Origin: Telopea speciosissima
Taxonomy: Eukaryota > Streptophyta > Magnoliopsida > Proteales > Proteaceae
NCBI RefSeq assembly: GCF_018873765.1
Contig: NC_057923.1
Location: 21,423,913-21,487,912, forward strand
Length of the DNA stretch: 64,000 nucleotides
Direction: 5' to 3'
This document shows positions 1-11,600 of the stretch, one piece after another. The translations under genes were made by a program, and so were the position numbers. How positions within the stretch are numbered: position 1 is the stretch's first letter; every line of letters begins with the position of its first letter. The notes under the pieces are model-generated. The model ran no database searches and had not been told where the DNA came from. It saw only the letters and a list, made by a program, of their open reading frames with translations.

Positions 1-123
1 TTATCCCCAATGTTCCTGCTTCACCAGAATTCTGTTCGGGGATGGTCAAAGCTGTCGATCACATATTGATTCTCCCTTATCACTACAAAATTTGAGGAGG
101 AATTTTTTCAAGTTGGGGAGAGT
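1..123 (+). pseudogene. 3' end of Ty3/gypsy internal region with polypurine tract
   Basis: Frame 2 reads a short peptide (ending near the TGA at 102) that resembles the minus-strand sequence at 18175-18300, where the segments around SPEFCxGMVKA are shared. A purine-rich tract, AAGTTGGGGAGAGT, runs up to 123 directly before the LTR start TGATGCAG. This is the usual arrangement of a polypurine tract in front of a 3' LTR. The rest of the element lies to the left of the window. The in-frame stop indicates decay. The shared segment is not a domain I recognise, so the element is assigned to gypsy from its LTR and PPT organisation only. Confidence 0.6.
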
Positions 124-1247
124 TGATGCAGATTCATCACCAAATAGGGCTTGTTTCATTAGGAATAAGTCTAGGGTTAGGTTACATACATGTTGGGCCT
201 TTGATCCCATGGGATTTTAATGTAATAGGTCACTTCTATGGGCCTAAAATATGGGTATATAGGTTGCATACGGGATTAGCCCAATATTTAGTTTATTTTT
301 ATGTTTTTTAATTGAATCGGTTCAAATTGATTGCATCCAATTGGTTCAATTTAAGTGATCATGTGACTTGATTAAGTGGTCATGTGATGTAAGTTGGGCT
401 GGATTATGACTCTATAAGTCTAGCCATATTTTGAGTCTATTTCCTTTAGTATTCTAGTTTCCTAGTCAGTTTAAGTTACCTAATAGGTTAGGGATAGGGT
501 TAGGCCATTCCTTTTTAGTGTCTAAGTCTATTTTTGAGTCTTCCATATAAGTTTATAAGGAAGGCCAGCAATAGATACGAATTTTGATTAATAATAACTC
601 ACCTTTATGCTTGCTGTCTTTGCTCCATCGTGAGTGTGCCTTGTGAGTAATATCAAGGTGGAAGGGATTGGTAGATCTCCAATTGACTCCTTGCATCATG
701 AAGATCGGGAGAGCTGCTACTTATCTCCTTGCATCGTGAAGATCGGAAGACCCCATTATTCATCTTCAAAGCTATTACCATTGAAGATCTCTTCAAATCC
801 AGTAAGTTTGAATCTGAACCTTGTTTAAACCTTCTTCTTCTCACTCCTACCCTAACTAGGATTCTTCCATAACTTCAAATCTGTCGATTAGTTTCAAACC
901 AAACTTTCAGCATACATCCCTTACATCATTATTGACACTTAATCCTAAACCCAGCTTATAACTCTCACTCTACTCTCTCCATTCCGTCACTCCATTAAAG
1001 CCCAAAACCTGCAACACAATTCTGTCCAAAATTGTAGAATTTCAAAACTTATTTAAACCCTAACCTGTTTATACCATAATAGCCCTCTAGACCTGCCCAT
1101 TAATACCCTATAAACCCCTTTCCCAATATCCAACCCTAATTTTAGTTTTGCCCTAAATTAGTAAACCTTAACCCAATCAGCCAACCTTTGTGTGTGACCT
1201 CATTATCCTGGCTCCTAGTGGGACTACTCCTACCTAGGACTACATCA
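124..1247 (+). repeat. 3' LTR of Ty3/gypsy element, same family as 16898-18173
   Basis: The sequence starts TGATGCAGATTCATC and ends near CTACATCA (1240-1247). It is colinear, with many differences, with the minus-strand LTR at 16898-18173. Shared landmarks include the opening segment, the GGTTGCATACGGGATTAGCCCAATA block, a TATCAAGGTGGAA block and a splice-donor-like CCAGTAAGTT. The right end is placed by comparison with the second copy, whose end is fixed by a target-site duplication. The 5' partner LTR is outside the window. Confidence 0.75.
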
Positions 1248-1255
1248 TAATGTAT

Positions 1256-2400
1256 TTTTTCGAATGGATCTGATAATCAGAGGTGAATTAATAGGATTCC
1301 TCTGAAGATAGGAGACCACATGCTTGTCAGATTCGATAATGACTTTGTTGCAACCTTCAGAAATGGACTCTAGCAATGTTGATTGAATCACCAAAGATTC
1401 CCCAACAATAGGAGAATTGAATGTAGTAGGAGAGGAGATAGAAAATAAAGGCCGGCCAAAATAATCGTGCCCAATAAAAAAAAAAATCCTTCTTTGTCTG
1501 TATTCAGGATCAAATTGGCATCACAGTTACTTTCGTAAACATCTACTGGTGGAGGAGTCCAACTAACATCAATCATGGTGATCCTTTGGATAGGTGGCGT
1601 TGAGAAATCAGAGTTATGTTGTAACATTGGATTCTGGAACTCTTGGTAGGCCAATGTGGAAGCATTAATCATCTCTTCTGGTAACCATGACCGACGACCA
1701 AACACTGAGTCGTTCCTAGATATCCAAAGGAACCAACAAATGAAAGTGCACTGTGTCATTAAGTGTCGACTTACATTCTTCCCTTGTTGATAAAAAAAAA
1801 AAACCGTTTACTCCTGTATCCATTGATGCAAACAGGGATTGATGTATTATGGAACAATATAACCAACTAAACTCCCTAGTCGAACTGCATAGGCGAATGA
1901 ACATTATAAAAGAATATGAGAGATGATTTCATGACTTCCAAATCACCCACACTGTGGATCTAATGAGAGATTTCTTCGTCGAAGTGTAGTTGCAGTAACT
2001 AACCCTGATGCATATGCTCACTAACAAAAATCTCTAAATTTTAGGTAATGTATGACATGACTAAATACGTTTCCATACCTTATCAGGAACCATATCCCAA
2101 GAATGCAAAGATGAAGATGAAGCATGAGATACTCATTATCATTAATTTGATTAGATGGAAAATGATAAGAACTCTTCACTGAAAAACTCATTTTTGGCCC
2201 CATCCTATTCTAAATAATTCTCTCGAGGAAAGAGGATAAGTCAATCCTCAAAATTGTTGTCACATTAAATGGGATCAATGAGTTGGGATACCCAAGAGAT
2301 AATAGTGTCCACGGGGCGGGGTGTTTGAACCTTAAAATTGGAAAATGATGGTACCTAATTATGTTCTCAAATATCAATATTATTTCCACTACCAATCCTC
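1256..2400 (-). pseudogene. Decayed LINE ORF2 C-terminus (zf-RVT-like and RNase H-like regions)
   Basis: Minus-strand frames carry a patchwork typical of the end of plant LINE ORF2. First comes a segment with FSVKSSYHF (about 2150-2200), then CWFLWISRND followed by WLPEEMINASTLAYQEFQ (about 1630-1740). Next is a WTPPPVDVYESNCDANLIL stretch, matching the WTPPPxGxxKxNxD lead-in of RVT_3 RNase H domains. Finally, around 1270-1370, there is an EGCNKVIIESDKHVVS segment typical of that fold. Frames shift several times, stops are frequent and an A-rich stretch interrupts the frame near 1480. The fragment has no visible poly(A) end because it abuts the gypsy LTR at about 1248. Confidence 0.65.
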
Positions 2401-3002
2401 CAACATAGTCCGGCCTTAATACATCTTTACCCTTCTTGTTACTACACTATGCCAAATTTGATTGATAGCCAATAGTAGCCGGTAAGAAAGTAGAATGTGG
2501 ATAATAAATGACCTTAAGAAACCAAGCCAATAAGGATCTGTATGACAACCATTTTGTTTCAAAAAATTGGTTCTGAGTCAGAATCAATTTTTTCGGTTTT
2601 TGAATTTTTGGAGTAATTTTGTACCAATAAATGTTGTCTGGTAAACCTAATAAAAAATATCACTAATCTCTAATCTCATCCCTGCAACTCTTCTTCCTCT
2701 CAAACCAAGGTGAAGATCAGAACACCAATTGTGATCGCACACACCAAGGTGAGGATCAAGACACGAATCAATTTCAGTACAAATTCTCAACCTGCGAGGG
2801 TGTTCGTTGTTTACTGATTGGGGTTTCGCTTCATTGGCTACTGGATCCACATCCAGAACCTTAAAGAATTGGTTCTCACGGAGTGCGATCAGAATACAGA
2901 TCATGGGGTTTCATTACTGCAGTAAATATAATTTCTGCAGGAATTGAAAATTTAAAAAAAAAATCTAGGAGTCTTCAATTCTTCCAAACCCAAAACCAGA
3001 TT

Positions 3003-3460
3003 TGTTATGTATGTCTTGAATTCTTGGACCCGTTTCGAAGAATGACCCGCTCTGACATTTTTTGGGGTGACCCGAATGGAACTTTTTTCTAAGATCTGTG
3101 ATGGTAGCAGAGGAGCCCATCATTGATCCCATTGGGGGTGTGGGGGCGAAGCCCCCGCAGTACGGTTTGACCGACCCAAGTCCGATGGAGGAGTATTTAT
3201 GTTCGTTACCCGCTTTATTGTAAAGACGAGTAAGATTTGGGGTTTTTGTTTCAAGGTTTCTGGGAGAGAGCAGTAACACCATTTTGGGTGTTCTGGAGAG
3301 ATCTTTATTATAATTTTTCTCTGATATGCATAGTAAATCATCTGCGCCTTCGCCGGTGGATGTAGCACACCATACTGGTGTGTGAACCACGTTAAATCTC
3401 TGTGTCATTTTACTCTATTTTTATTTTCTTTCGTGTTTTTGGTTGGTGTTTGCTCTAACA
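3003..3460 (+). repeat. 5' LTR of Copia A
   Basis: Starts TGTTATGTATGTC and ends TTTGCTCTAACA. It is colinear with 9503-9975, with scattered substitutions and small indels. Flanked on the left by AGATT. The LTR-to-LTR differences show that the insertion is not recent. Confidence 0.93.
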
Positions 3461-3476
3461 AACTGGTATCAGAGCC
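3461..3476 (+). promoter_or_regulatory. Primer binding site of Copia A (initiator tRNA-Met type)
   Basis: AACTGGTATCAGAGCC follows the LTR end directly. TGGTATCAGAGC is the standard plant copia primer site, complementary to the 3' end of initiator tRNA-Met. Confidence 0.88.
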
Positions 3477-4428
3477 CTTGGTTACTTCAATCACTACATC
3501 CATAGCTCCTACATCAACGAAATTCGATATTAACAAGTTCGATGGCAGCATTAGCTTCAGCTTATGGCAAGTTCGGATGATGGTTGTTCTTGCACAGCAA
3601 GATTTGAGGGAATACCTATTTGGGAAGGTGAAGAAACCTGCAACTATGTCCGAAGAGGAGTGGAACTAGATGAATATCACAGCCCTTTCGGCTATCCAGT
3701 TATATCTTTCAAATGACGTTTTATAAGAAGTTCTCTCAGAGAAGACGGTTGTTGAGTTGTGGGTGAAGTTGGAGAACCTGTATCTCACCAAATCTCTCAT
3801 CAACAGGTTGAGATTAAAGCAATGTTTGTATACCCTTCATATGGGTGAAGGTAGTTCACTTAAATCCCATATTTTTTATTTCAATTTTATTGTCATTGAT
3901 TTGAAAATAGTAGATGTAAAAATTGGTGATGAAGATTTAGCCCTGTTATTATTATGTTTCCTGCCTCCATCATATAAGAATTTTAGGGACACCATGATTT
4001 ATGGTAGAGAGACCATCTCTGTTGAGGATGTCAAAATGAATCTGTTAAGCAAGTAAAAAATTGATGATAAGTTAACATCAAGTAAATCAAAGGGTGTTGG
4101 TTTGGTGGTTAGGGGAGGAATTTCTGAAAGAGGTTTAGACAGTGACAAGAAGAAAGCTAGATCAAAATCTAGGCATAAGAATTTATCTTGCAATTACTGC
4201 AAGAAAAAGGGGCACATTAAATCTGAATGCTGCAAGCTTTTAAATAAGCAAAAGGTAAGTGGTGGTGCCCAAAACCAACAGAAGAAAAAAAGCTCTACAG
4301 AGGTTAATATTGCTGCAGATGAGAATGATTCTAAGATGCTTTTGGTGACTGATGACAGAATCAGATCACAGGATGAATGGATTCTTGATTCCGGGTGTTC
4401 CTACCATATGTGTCCCAATCGTGAATAG
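3475..4428 (+). pseudogene. Copia A gag, zinc knuckle and protease start
   Basis: The gag region reads through KFDINKFDGSISFSLWQVRM (about 3520-3580), a typical copia gag start, and continues through LWVKLENLYLTKSL. A CCHC zinc knuckle, CNYCKKKGHIKSEC, lies at about 4190-4230. The protease active-site segment WILDSGCSYHMCP lies at 4378-4417; the usual form is DSG/DTG followed by HM/HL. In-frame stops occur at 3667, 3723, 4054 and 4426. The protein would package element RNA (gag) and cleave the polyprotein (protease); this copy can do neither intact. Confidence 0.85.
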
Positions 4429-4467
4429 TTCTCCACATATGAATTAGTTCAAGGTGGAGTTGTGTAG

Positions 4468-5690
4468 ATGGGCAACAATGCTTCTTGTAAAACAGTTGGA
4501 AAGGGGATAGTCAGAATTAAGATGCATGATGGCATTATCAGAACCTTGTCTAATGTTAGGCATGTTCCTAACTTGAAGAAGAATCTCATCAGTTTAGGCA
4601 CTCTTGATTCAAATGGGTGCAAATATACAGATGAAGGTGGAGTCATAAGGATCAGTAAAGGTGCTCTCTTGTTGATGAAAGGAATGAAGATTGGCAGTCT
4701 GTATGTGTTGCAGGGTACTACAGTCATTGGTTCAGTTGCAGCAGCTTCATCATCTATGTCTGAGTCTGATGCTACAAATTTATGGCACATGAGATTGGGC
4801 CATATGAGTGTAAGAGGGATGGCATCATTGAGTAAAAGAGATCTATTATGTAGTCAGAGTACAGGTAAAATGGAGTTCTATGAGCATTGTATATTTGGGA
4901 AGCAGAAGAGGGTCAGCTTCAGTACTGCTATTTATAGGACCAAGGGAACTCTAGACTACATTCATTCAAATCTTTGGGGACCCTCCAAGGTTCCCTCCAA
5001 GGGGAACGGTGCTAGATATTTGCTCACTTTCATTGATGATTTTTCTAGGAAGGTTTGGGTCTATTTCTTGAAGCACAAAAATGAAGTATTTGCTACTTTT
5101 AAGCAGTGGAAAATTTTGCTTAAGAAACAGATCGGGAAGCAAATTAAGAGGTTGAGAACCGACAATGGCCTAGAATTCTATGAAGGTGATTTCAATGAGT
5201 TCTGCAAGAATGAGGGGATTGCAAGACACCACACAGTTGGGAAGACACCCCAGTAGAATGGAGTTGCAGAACGTATGAACAGAACCTTGTTAGAAAAGGT
5301 AAGGTGTATGTTGTCAAATGCAGGATTGGACAAGGAGTTTTGGACAGAAGCAGTAAACACAGCAACTTAGTTGGTGAATAGGTCTCCTTGTATAGCTATT
5401 GAGTGCAAGACTCCAGAGGAGGTTTGGTCAGGTAAGCCTGCAGACTACTCAAATTTAAAGATTTTTGGATGTCCTGCTTATGCACATGTGAATGATGGGA
5501 AGTTGGAACCTAGGGCCAAGAAATGTATTTTTCTTGGGTATGGATCTGGAGTGAAGGGATTCAGGTTGTGGTGCCCTGATCCAAAGTCTCCTAAATTTCT
5601 TATTATTAGAGATGTTACTTTTGATGAGTCTGCTATGTTGCATCCTAGGAAAGAAACTCACATTCAGTGTGATGAAAGCTAGAAGAATTC
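4468..5690 (+). pseudogene. Copia A pre-integrase and integrase
   Basis: The GAG-pre-integrase segment LWHMRLGHMS is at about 4779-4808. The integrase core follows: HSNLWGP (about 4963-4983), where the first catalytic Asp of the usual HSDLWGP is Asn; FIDDFSRKVW (about 5029); and RTDNGLEF (about 5155). The third block, NGVAERMNRTLLE, follows an in-frame TAG at 5254 that replaces the second Gln of the usual TPQQNG. A further stop is near 5368. The downstream segment with WSGKPADYSNLKIFGCPAYAHV is typical of TNT1-like copies. Confidence 0.87.
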
Positions 5691-5891
5691 TGGGAAGAAG
5701 GTGGAGTTTGAAATTGATGGTCCATCTTCAAACAAATCAAAATCTACTTCAATTCAGCTGCCTACTTTCACTGAAGAAGATGAAGCTCAAGGGCATGAAG
5801 AAGAAGAGCGTATAACATTGCCAAGCATAGACCAAGAAGGAATGTTAGACCACCACAAAAATATGGGCATACTGAAATTGTTACTTCTGCA

Positions 5892-6157
5892 TTGTCTGTT
5901 GCAGATATAATTGAAAATAGTGAGCCTGCAACAAATTCAGAAGCTGTTTCTTCAGTTGATTCCACAAAGTGGTTGATTGCCATGAATGAGGAGATTGAAT
6001 CTCTTCATAAAAATCAGACTTGGGAGCTTGTCAAGCTGCCAAGAGGGAAGAAAATTGTTGACTGCAAATGGGTTTTCAAAAAGAAGGAATCTACCTCAAG
6101 TTTTGAAGGTGCTAGGTGCAAGGCAAGATTGGTTGCAAAGAGCTATAGTCAGGTATA
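5892..6157 (+). pseudogene. Copia A reverse transcriptase, N-terminal part
   Basis: Contains W...AMNEEIESLHKNQTWELV and CKWVFKKK, the standard opening of copia RT, and ends in the SQVY segment where the solo LTR has inserted. The remainder of the domain resumes at 8081. The 5-bp GTATA at 6153-6157 is the left target-site duplication. Confidence 0.88.
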
Positions 6158-8080
6158 TGCTCGTGAAATAAAATAACCGCAAGCTTACGGGTCAATGTAG
6201 CTAACGGGTAGATCTCAGGGAGATAAGCCACTCTATCTTACTTACTTGAAGTAACGCGAGAGTGAACCAACTGTAGTGATTAATTAGACTAAACTAACGG
6301 TCCTAACACATGCATCTATCGATTCCAACGACCTAACCATTCATCATCTAACCTACTAAAATCTAACACGGAATACAAGATTGATTGACGGATTGAAATA
6401 TCACAACCACACAAATGAAAACCTAGATCTAAGAGTAAAGAAATTACTAAACCAAAAATTGCTTGAGTCAAATTCGACAAAGCTTTCTCTACCAAAGTTG
6501 AATTCACATCTACATCTACCAACCTGAAAATCAAACTAAAAATCTAAGATAAGAACATAGAAAGACATGAGAATGAGAATAATCAAAAATAAAATCCCAA
6601 CATAAGAACTTGAAATAAAGAGAATGAGAATGGAAAGAAAAATGAAAATAGGATCGACTACTCCCTTCTACCAAACTTGCAATTGATGTTGATGATTATT
6701 ATGTTGATTGAACTTGAATGAAACTTGAACTTGAAGTGTTGTTGATGAAATTTGCGTTGCTTGAATGGAAGAACGCCCACTCTCTTTCTCTAGAACCCCT
6801 AATCCCTCTCACAAGAATTGGAAATGCTAGAGTTAAAAAGCTTGAAAATAAAAATTACTCTAGAAGGCTTGTAAAAAAAAAAAAACTGAATTGAAATTGC
6901 ATTAATTGAAGAATACAAATTGAGAACTCAATGAAGAAGACAATTCCTTAAAGGAGAAAAATAAAACTACACCTCTCAAGCTCATCCCCTTCACCCACGA
7001 TTTTTCTCCCCTCTTATACAATTTTTTACATAAAAAAAAATATACACCACACCCCTCCATGATTTTCCTTCCCTTCTTTGTTTCCCATATTATTTTATTT
7101 TATTTTATTTTATTTTTACACCCAAAATTACATCCAATAAAAGATAGAAGATCTCTCTTTCCAAAAAAAAACATTGGGTAGGTGGGGTTGTAAAGAGAAA
7201 AGAGAATCCTCCCACATATTTTCTTTCCTTCTTTTCCTGTATGCAATCCAATCCCAATATTTTTCTCCACCACGGTTTTGGGTTGTAAGATGGTAAGATC
7301 TTGAGAGAAAAATTAGGGACTCCCCTTGATAGAACACGTTGGATGAGAGAGGTGATTTGATTGCTTCTCCTTTCCCTTGTGCTCCACGATTTTTTGTCCA
7401 TGAGATGTGGAAGAATTGAGATAAAATAGGAAATCCAATCTCCTCGAATAAAGATCCATTCAAGTAGGTGTGTAGGAGATAAATTAGAAAAGATAAATCT
7501 CCTCCCTTCAAGCAAAATTCGGTCCATATATTGTGGTGAGGTAGAGACAAAATAGGAAAGATAAATCTCCAAAATTTCAAATTCTTTTTCTCCCTTGAAA
7601 ACTTGTAAGTGGGTCCCATGGTGATTTTCTCTCTCCTCTAAAAGTGAAAAACGCAAAAAGGGGGGTCGTTGCATAAGAGAATCTCAACTCTTGATCATGA
7701 TTGTCTTCTTTGATGCCAAAAAATATACCTCTGGGACATCGCAGACTGGCCCGGGCTTGCATTCCAGCTCATTTCTAGCCCATTATTTTTTTTTGGCCCA
7801 AAAAGAATAATCGCATGTATGGATGTCAAAACTAATGGGTACTTTTAATGCATCACGTCCATCTTGGTTAAAATTCAACCCTCTTCACAACCATGAAAAG
7901 AAACTAGACCACTTTACGTGTAAATTTGAAGATATGACACCTGATAGTCCAGAACAGCCTTTAAGCTCACAAATGGACATAAAACCTAAAAATGACAGAA
8001 AATATCCAAGGTAGTTCCATTCTAAGTATGTAAAATGCATGCTTTATGCCCTAAGATTTCACACATAAATGTGCTCATCA
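6158..8080 (-). mobile_element. Solo LTR of an Athila-type gypsy element inside Copia A
   Basis: On the minus strand it starts TGATGAGCACATTTATGTG and ends near CGGTTATTTTATTTCACGAGCA. Both ends match the LTRs at 51366-53114 and 56284-58050. A perfect 5-bp duplication GTATA flanks it (6153-6157 and 8081-8085), and removing it rejoins the copia RT frame. No internal region is present, so this is a solo LTR formed by LTR-LTR recombination. It contains a (TTTTA)n-like run near 7090-7115. Long minus-strand frames in 7105-7674 are purine-biased and show no domain. Confidence 0.9.
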
Positions 8081-9413
8081 GTATATGGTGTTGATTTTAG
8101 TGATGTGTTCTCACCTGTTGTTAAGCATAGCTCTATTCGTGTCTTGCTTACTTTAGTTGCCATGCATGATTTGGAGTTGGAGCAACTCGATGTGAAAACA
8201 ACATTCTTGCATAGTGAATTGGAAGAACAGATTTATAAGCATCAACCGGAGGGTTTTGTTATTGAAGGTAAGGAAGACCATGTATGCTTATTGAAGAAGT
8301 CCCTTTATGGTTTAAAGCAATCTCCTAGATAGTGGTATAGGAGGTTTGATTCCGTTATGACAAGTTTTGGTTACAATAGATGCCAATATGACTGTTGTGT
8401 ATATTTCAGAGAACTCTTTGATGTCTCATTCAGATATTTATTGCTATATGTTGATGATATGTTGATTGCAGCTAAAGATATGAATGAGATTAACAGGTTG
8501 AAGCAACAGTTAAATTACGAATTTGAGATGAAGGATTTGGGGGCAGCAAAGAAGATTCTTGGTATGGAAATTAAGAGGGATAGAAAAGCAGGGAAGTTGT
8601 GGCTATCTCAACAGAAATACATTGAGAAGGTATTGGAGCGTTTTGGCATGAAAGATGCCAAACTTGTAAGTACTCCTATTGCATCTCATTTTAGACTTTC
8701 AATTGCTCTATCATCTCAGACAGATGAAGAGGTGAAGTACATGTCACATGTTCCATACTCTAATGCAGTTGGTTCCATTATGTATGCTATGGTTTGTACA
8801 CGTCCTGACATTTCATAGGCAGTCAGTGTGGTGAGTAGGTACCTATCATGTCCAAGTAAAACTCACTGGGAAGCAGTGAAATAGATACTTAGATATTTGA
8901 AGAGGACCTCTGGTGTTTGCTTGGAGTTTGGAAGGAATGGTGACAGCTTATCTAGTTATATTGATTCAGATTATGCAGGTGTTCTTGACAAGAGGAGATC
9001 ACTCACAGGTTATGTATTTACTCTTGGAGGATGTGCGATTAGTTGGAAAGCTACTTTACAGGCTACAATTACATTATCTACTACTGAAGCAGAGTATATG
9101 GCAATGACTGAGGCAGTTAAAGAAGCTTTTTGGCTTAGAGGTTTGTTGGGAGAGCTTTAGCATGGATCATGATGTAACTGTTGTCCACTGTGATAGCCAG
9201 AGTGCTATTCACTTAACTAGAGATCAGATGTATCATGCGAGGACGAAGCACATTGATGTTCGGTATCATTTTGTTAGAGAGATAGTTGCTCAAGGCAATA
9301 TCCAAGTGTTGAAGATTGGTACCGAAGACAATCTAGCTGATATGTTGGCAAAGCCTTTATGTGCTACCAAGTTCAAGCATTGCTTGAACTTGATTGGAGT
9401 TTGCCGCATTTGA
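8081..9413 (+). pseudogene. Copia A reverse transcriptase (rest) and RNase H
   Basis: RT resumes with VDFSDVFSPVVKHSSIR, then [19 protein letters not shown] and the catalytic YVDDML (about 8448-8465). RNase H includes DSDYAGVLDKRRSLTGYVF (about 8967) and STTEAEYMAMTEA (about 9080). The C-terminal DNLADMLAKPL segment, typical of copia RNase H ends, lies at about 9328. In-frame TAG stops occur at about 8330, 8816, 8881 and 9158. At least three of them fall where the family has Gln (CAG) or Trp (TGG). Confidence 0.9.
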
Positions 9414-9502
9414 GTTGAGCCTTTGGAAGGGCTATTGGAGAAGATGAAGATTTCAGCTATGTGTTTGCTTGTTAGAGGAGAATTCAAGCCAAGGTAGAGA
9501 TT

Positions 9503-9975
9503 TGTTATGTATGTCTTGAATTCTTGGACCCGTTTCGAAGAATAACCCGCTCCGACATTTTTGGTGGCAACCTAAATGGAACTTTTTCTGAGATCTATGA
9601 TGGTAGTGGAGGCCCAAGCACATCATTGATCTCATTGGGGGTGGGGGTGAAGACCCCGCAGTACTGTTCGACCAGACCCGATGGATCGACCTAGATCCGA
9701 TGGAGGAGTATTTATGTTCTTTACCCGCTTTATTGTAAAGACGAGTAAGATTTGGGGTTTTCGTTTTAGGGTTTTTGGGAGAGAGCAGCAACATTGTTTT
9801 GGGTGTTCTTGAGAGATCTCCATTGTAATTTTTCTCCAATTTGCATAGTGAATCATCTTCGCCTTCGCCCGTGGATGTAGCACACCATACCGGTGTGTGA
9901 ACCACGTTAAATCTCTTTGTCTTCTTGCTCTATTTTTGTTTTCTTTCATGTTTTTAGTTGGTGTTTACTCTAACA
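9503..9975 (+). repeat. 3' LTR of Copia A
   Basis: Begins TGTTATGTATGTC after the purine-rich AAGGTAGAGATT and ends GTTTACTCTAACA, followed by AGATT (9976-9980). It carries a small insertion relative to the 5' LTR around 9670-9690. Confidence 0.93.
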
Positions 9976-11007
9976 AGATTCATTAATCGATAAAACCCAT
10001 TGATTTAACTGATTTATTTACAAAGAACTCACCAAACTCTAAAAGAGCAAGCAAAAGTGAAAAGGACAAAGGGGAAAACTTGAAAATCAAACATAAGATC
10101 TTCAAAAGGGTCAAAATTAATATTCAAAGCTAGAAACTGGAACTGTGGCTTCTCCTCTGACTCCTTGGCGAAGCAGAATCCCAACTGAGATTGTGGTTGC
10201 AGAGCGACGGAGTAAAGAGGACAACTGAGTTCTAGGAGTTCTAAACGCGGTTGCAGAGCGACGGAGTGAAGAGTCTAGGAGTTCCAAAGAGTTCCAAACA
10301 CGATTGCAAAGCAGCAGAGTGAAGATTAAGAGGAAGAATCGTTCCAAGGAGTACCAAACATGGTTGAAGAGGAGTGAAGAAAAGGAAGCAATGAAGAAAT
10401 GGTTGTTTAGGGTTATGTTTTATGTTTTGATGGTAAATACCATCAAATGCCCCTCATAACTTGTTTTACCGATTTTACGTAGAACTGTTTCTCAAATCTG
10501 AGAAACACCATTTTGATGTTTCTCAAAACCCTGCCAGAATCTATTATATCATCTGGTCCGTTTCAAAAAATCACAGAAATGGACCAGACAATACATACAT
10601 AATCTGTTTCAATTCTGCCCCCAGAATAAGAAAAAACACCAGAATCAATTTTTTGGAAAGTTATCATACAGATCTTAAAGTGTCAAGTTTATTCCATAAC
10701 TGCTAAGTAACCTTGGAAAAGAGTGCATTGTTCTAAAAAGATGAATTATGAAACCCAAACATCTCTCTAGAACGGCATAAAAGCTGTAATGAGATCCAAT
10801 ACATTTTCAATTTACCTGAGTTATCACACAAAAAAATGTTGGATGTTGTTTGTATGCTTATGATGCGAATCTGGTAGTTTGTTGCGTGAAGCATTATCCC
10901 AAAAACAAAAGGCTATTATTGTTATGTCTTTAAATATTATCTTATACATTACATAAATAAATCCATTTGCAAACATAACTAAGTAAAGATCACATTCTCC
11001 TAACAAA

Positions 11008-11079
11008 GCGTTTGTAGTCCAACGGTTAGGATAATTGCCTTCCAAGCAATAGACCCGGGTTCGACTCCCGGCAGACGCA
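11008..11079 (+). tRNA. trnG-UCC: tRNA-Gly (anticodon TCC)
   Basis: A 72-nt cloverleaf with acceptor stem GCGTTTG/CAGACGC (one G:U pair at position 5) and discriminator A. The anticodon loop CTTCCAA gives TCC. Box A (TAGTCCAACGG) and box B (GGTTCGACTCC) internal Pol III promoters are intact. A CAA motif lies just upstream (11004-11006), as usual for plant tRNA genes, and a TTTTT terminator lies at about 11089. No intron and no encoded CCA. Nuclear rather than organellar, judging from the Pol III terminator. Confidence 0.95.
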
Positions 11080-11139
11080 TTAATCTATATTTTTATTCAC
11101 CCAAACAGATAACATTACTCTCTGCTATGAGAAATCGCC

Positions 11140-11600
11140 AAAATTGAAATAGGTGTCAATCGATTCCCAATCATTCACCAATTTTTTGAAATTCAGGTAT
11201 CGGTCATGGCCAAAACCTTTCTGGGTCGGGATCGGATTGGTACAAAAAACTCAAAAATTGTTTTTTTTATGGATCAGGTCATGTATCGGCTAGAGTTAGT
11301 GGGTGTTGTGATCTTGGGATCGGATTGGCCGATATTAATCGGATCGGATCAGTCAATATCGATTGCTATCGGTTAGTATTGGTCAAGATAATATAAAAAA
11401 AAAAAAAAAAAAAACTTATAAACTTTGAAAAAATCCAAAAATATTCAATCCGATCAGATCGATCGATCCAACAGAGTTGGCCGATCCAATCAACGATCTA
11501 GTCAAATCTTGTTGTATTGGTCTAATCTAGGGATCGGCCTCGACCGATATCAATCTGATCTGACCGATATCGGCTTATCCGATCCAAGATTACGAACCAT
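11140..11600. repeat. Degenerate GATCGG-rich dispersed repeat
   Basis: Starts around AGGTGTCAATCG and is dominated by reiterated GGATCGG, CCGATATC and GATCAG words on both strands, with an A-run at about 11395-11415. No coding potential. The opening resembles the hAT-MITE termini at 12677 and 34050, but no matching right end was found. Confidence 0.45.

Larger units (their letters stand above)
3003..9975 (+). mobile_element. Copia element A (Tork/TNT1-like), full length but inactive
   Basis: Two LTRs flank a gag-pol region in the order gag, zinc knuckle, protease, integrase, reverse transcriptase, RNase H, which is the Ty1/copia order. A perfect 5-bp target-site duplication AGATT lies at 2998-3002 and 9976-9980. 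A primer binding site follows the 5' LTR and a purine-rich tract precedes the 3' LTR. The integrase and RT motifs resemble the TNT 1-94 type. The reading frame has many in-frame TAG stops and is interrupted by a 1.9 kb solo LTR at 6158-8080, so the copy cannot be autonomous. Confidence 0.93.
2531..10677. mobile_element. hAT-like non-autonomous DNA element, split by Copia A
   Basis: Left end AAGGATCTGTATGACAAC (from about 2532) matches the reverse complement of the right end (AAGATCTGTATGATAAC, ending near 10677). Further inside, both ends carry AAAAAATTGRTTCTG. Removing Copia A and one 5-bp duplication leaves an element of about 1.17 kb. The interior (2640-3000 and 9980-10650) has no transposase-like frame. 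The right part holds about three degenerate copies of a 55-60 bp unit (10192-10345) around GCAGAGCGACGGAGTGAAG. No clear target-site duplication was found, so superfamily assignment rests on the style of the termini. Confidence 0.5.

Noticed and set aside
7105..7674. 189-codon and 163-codon minus-strand frames
   Set aside because: They overlap each other in different frames inside the solo LTR and show only purine-biased, low-complexity peptides.
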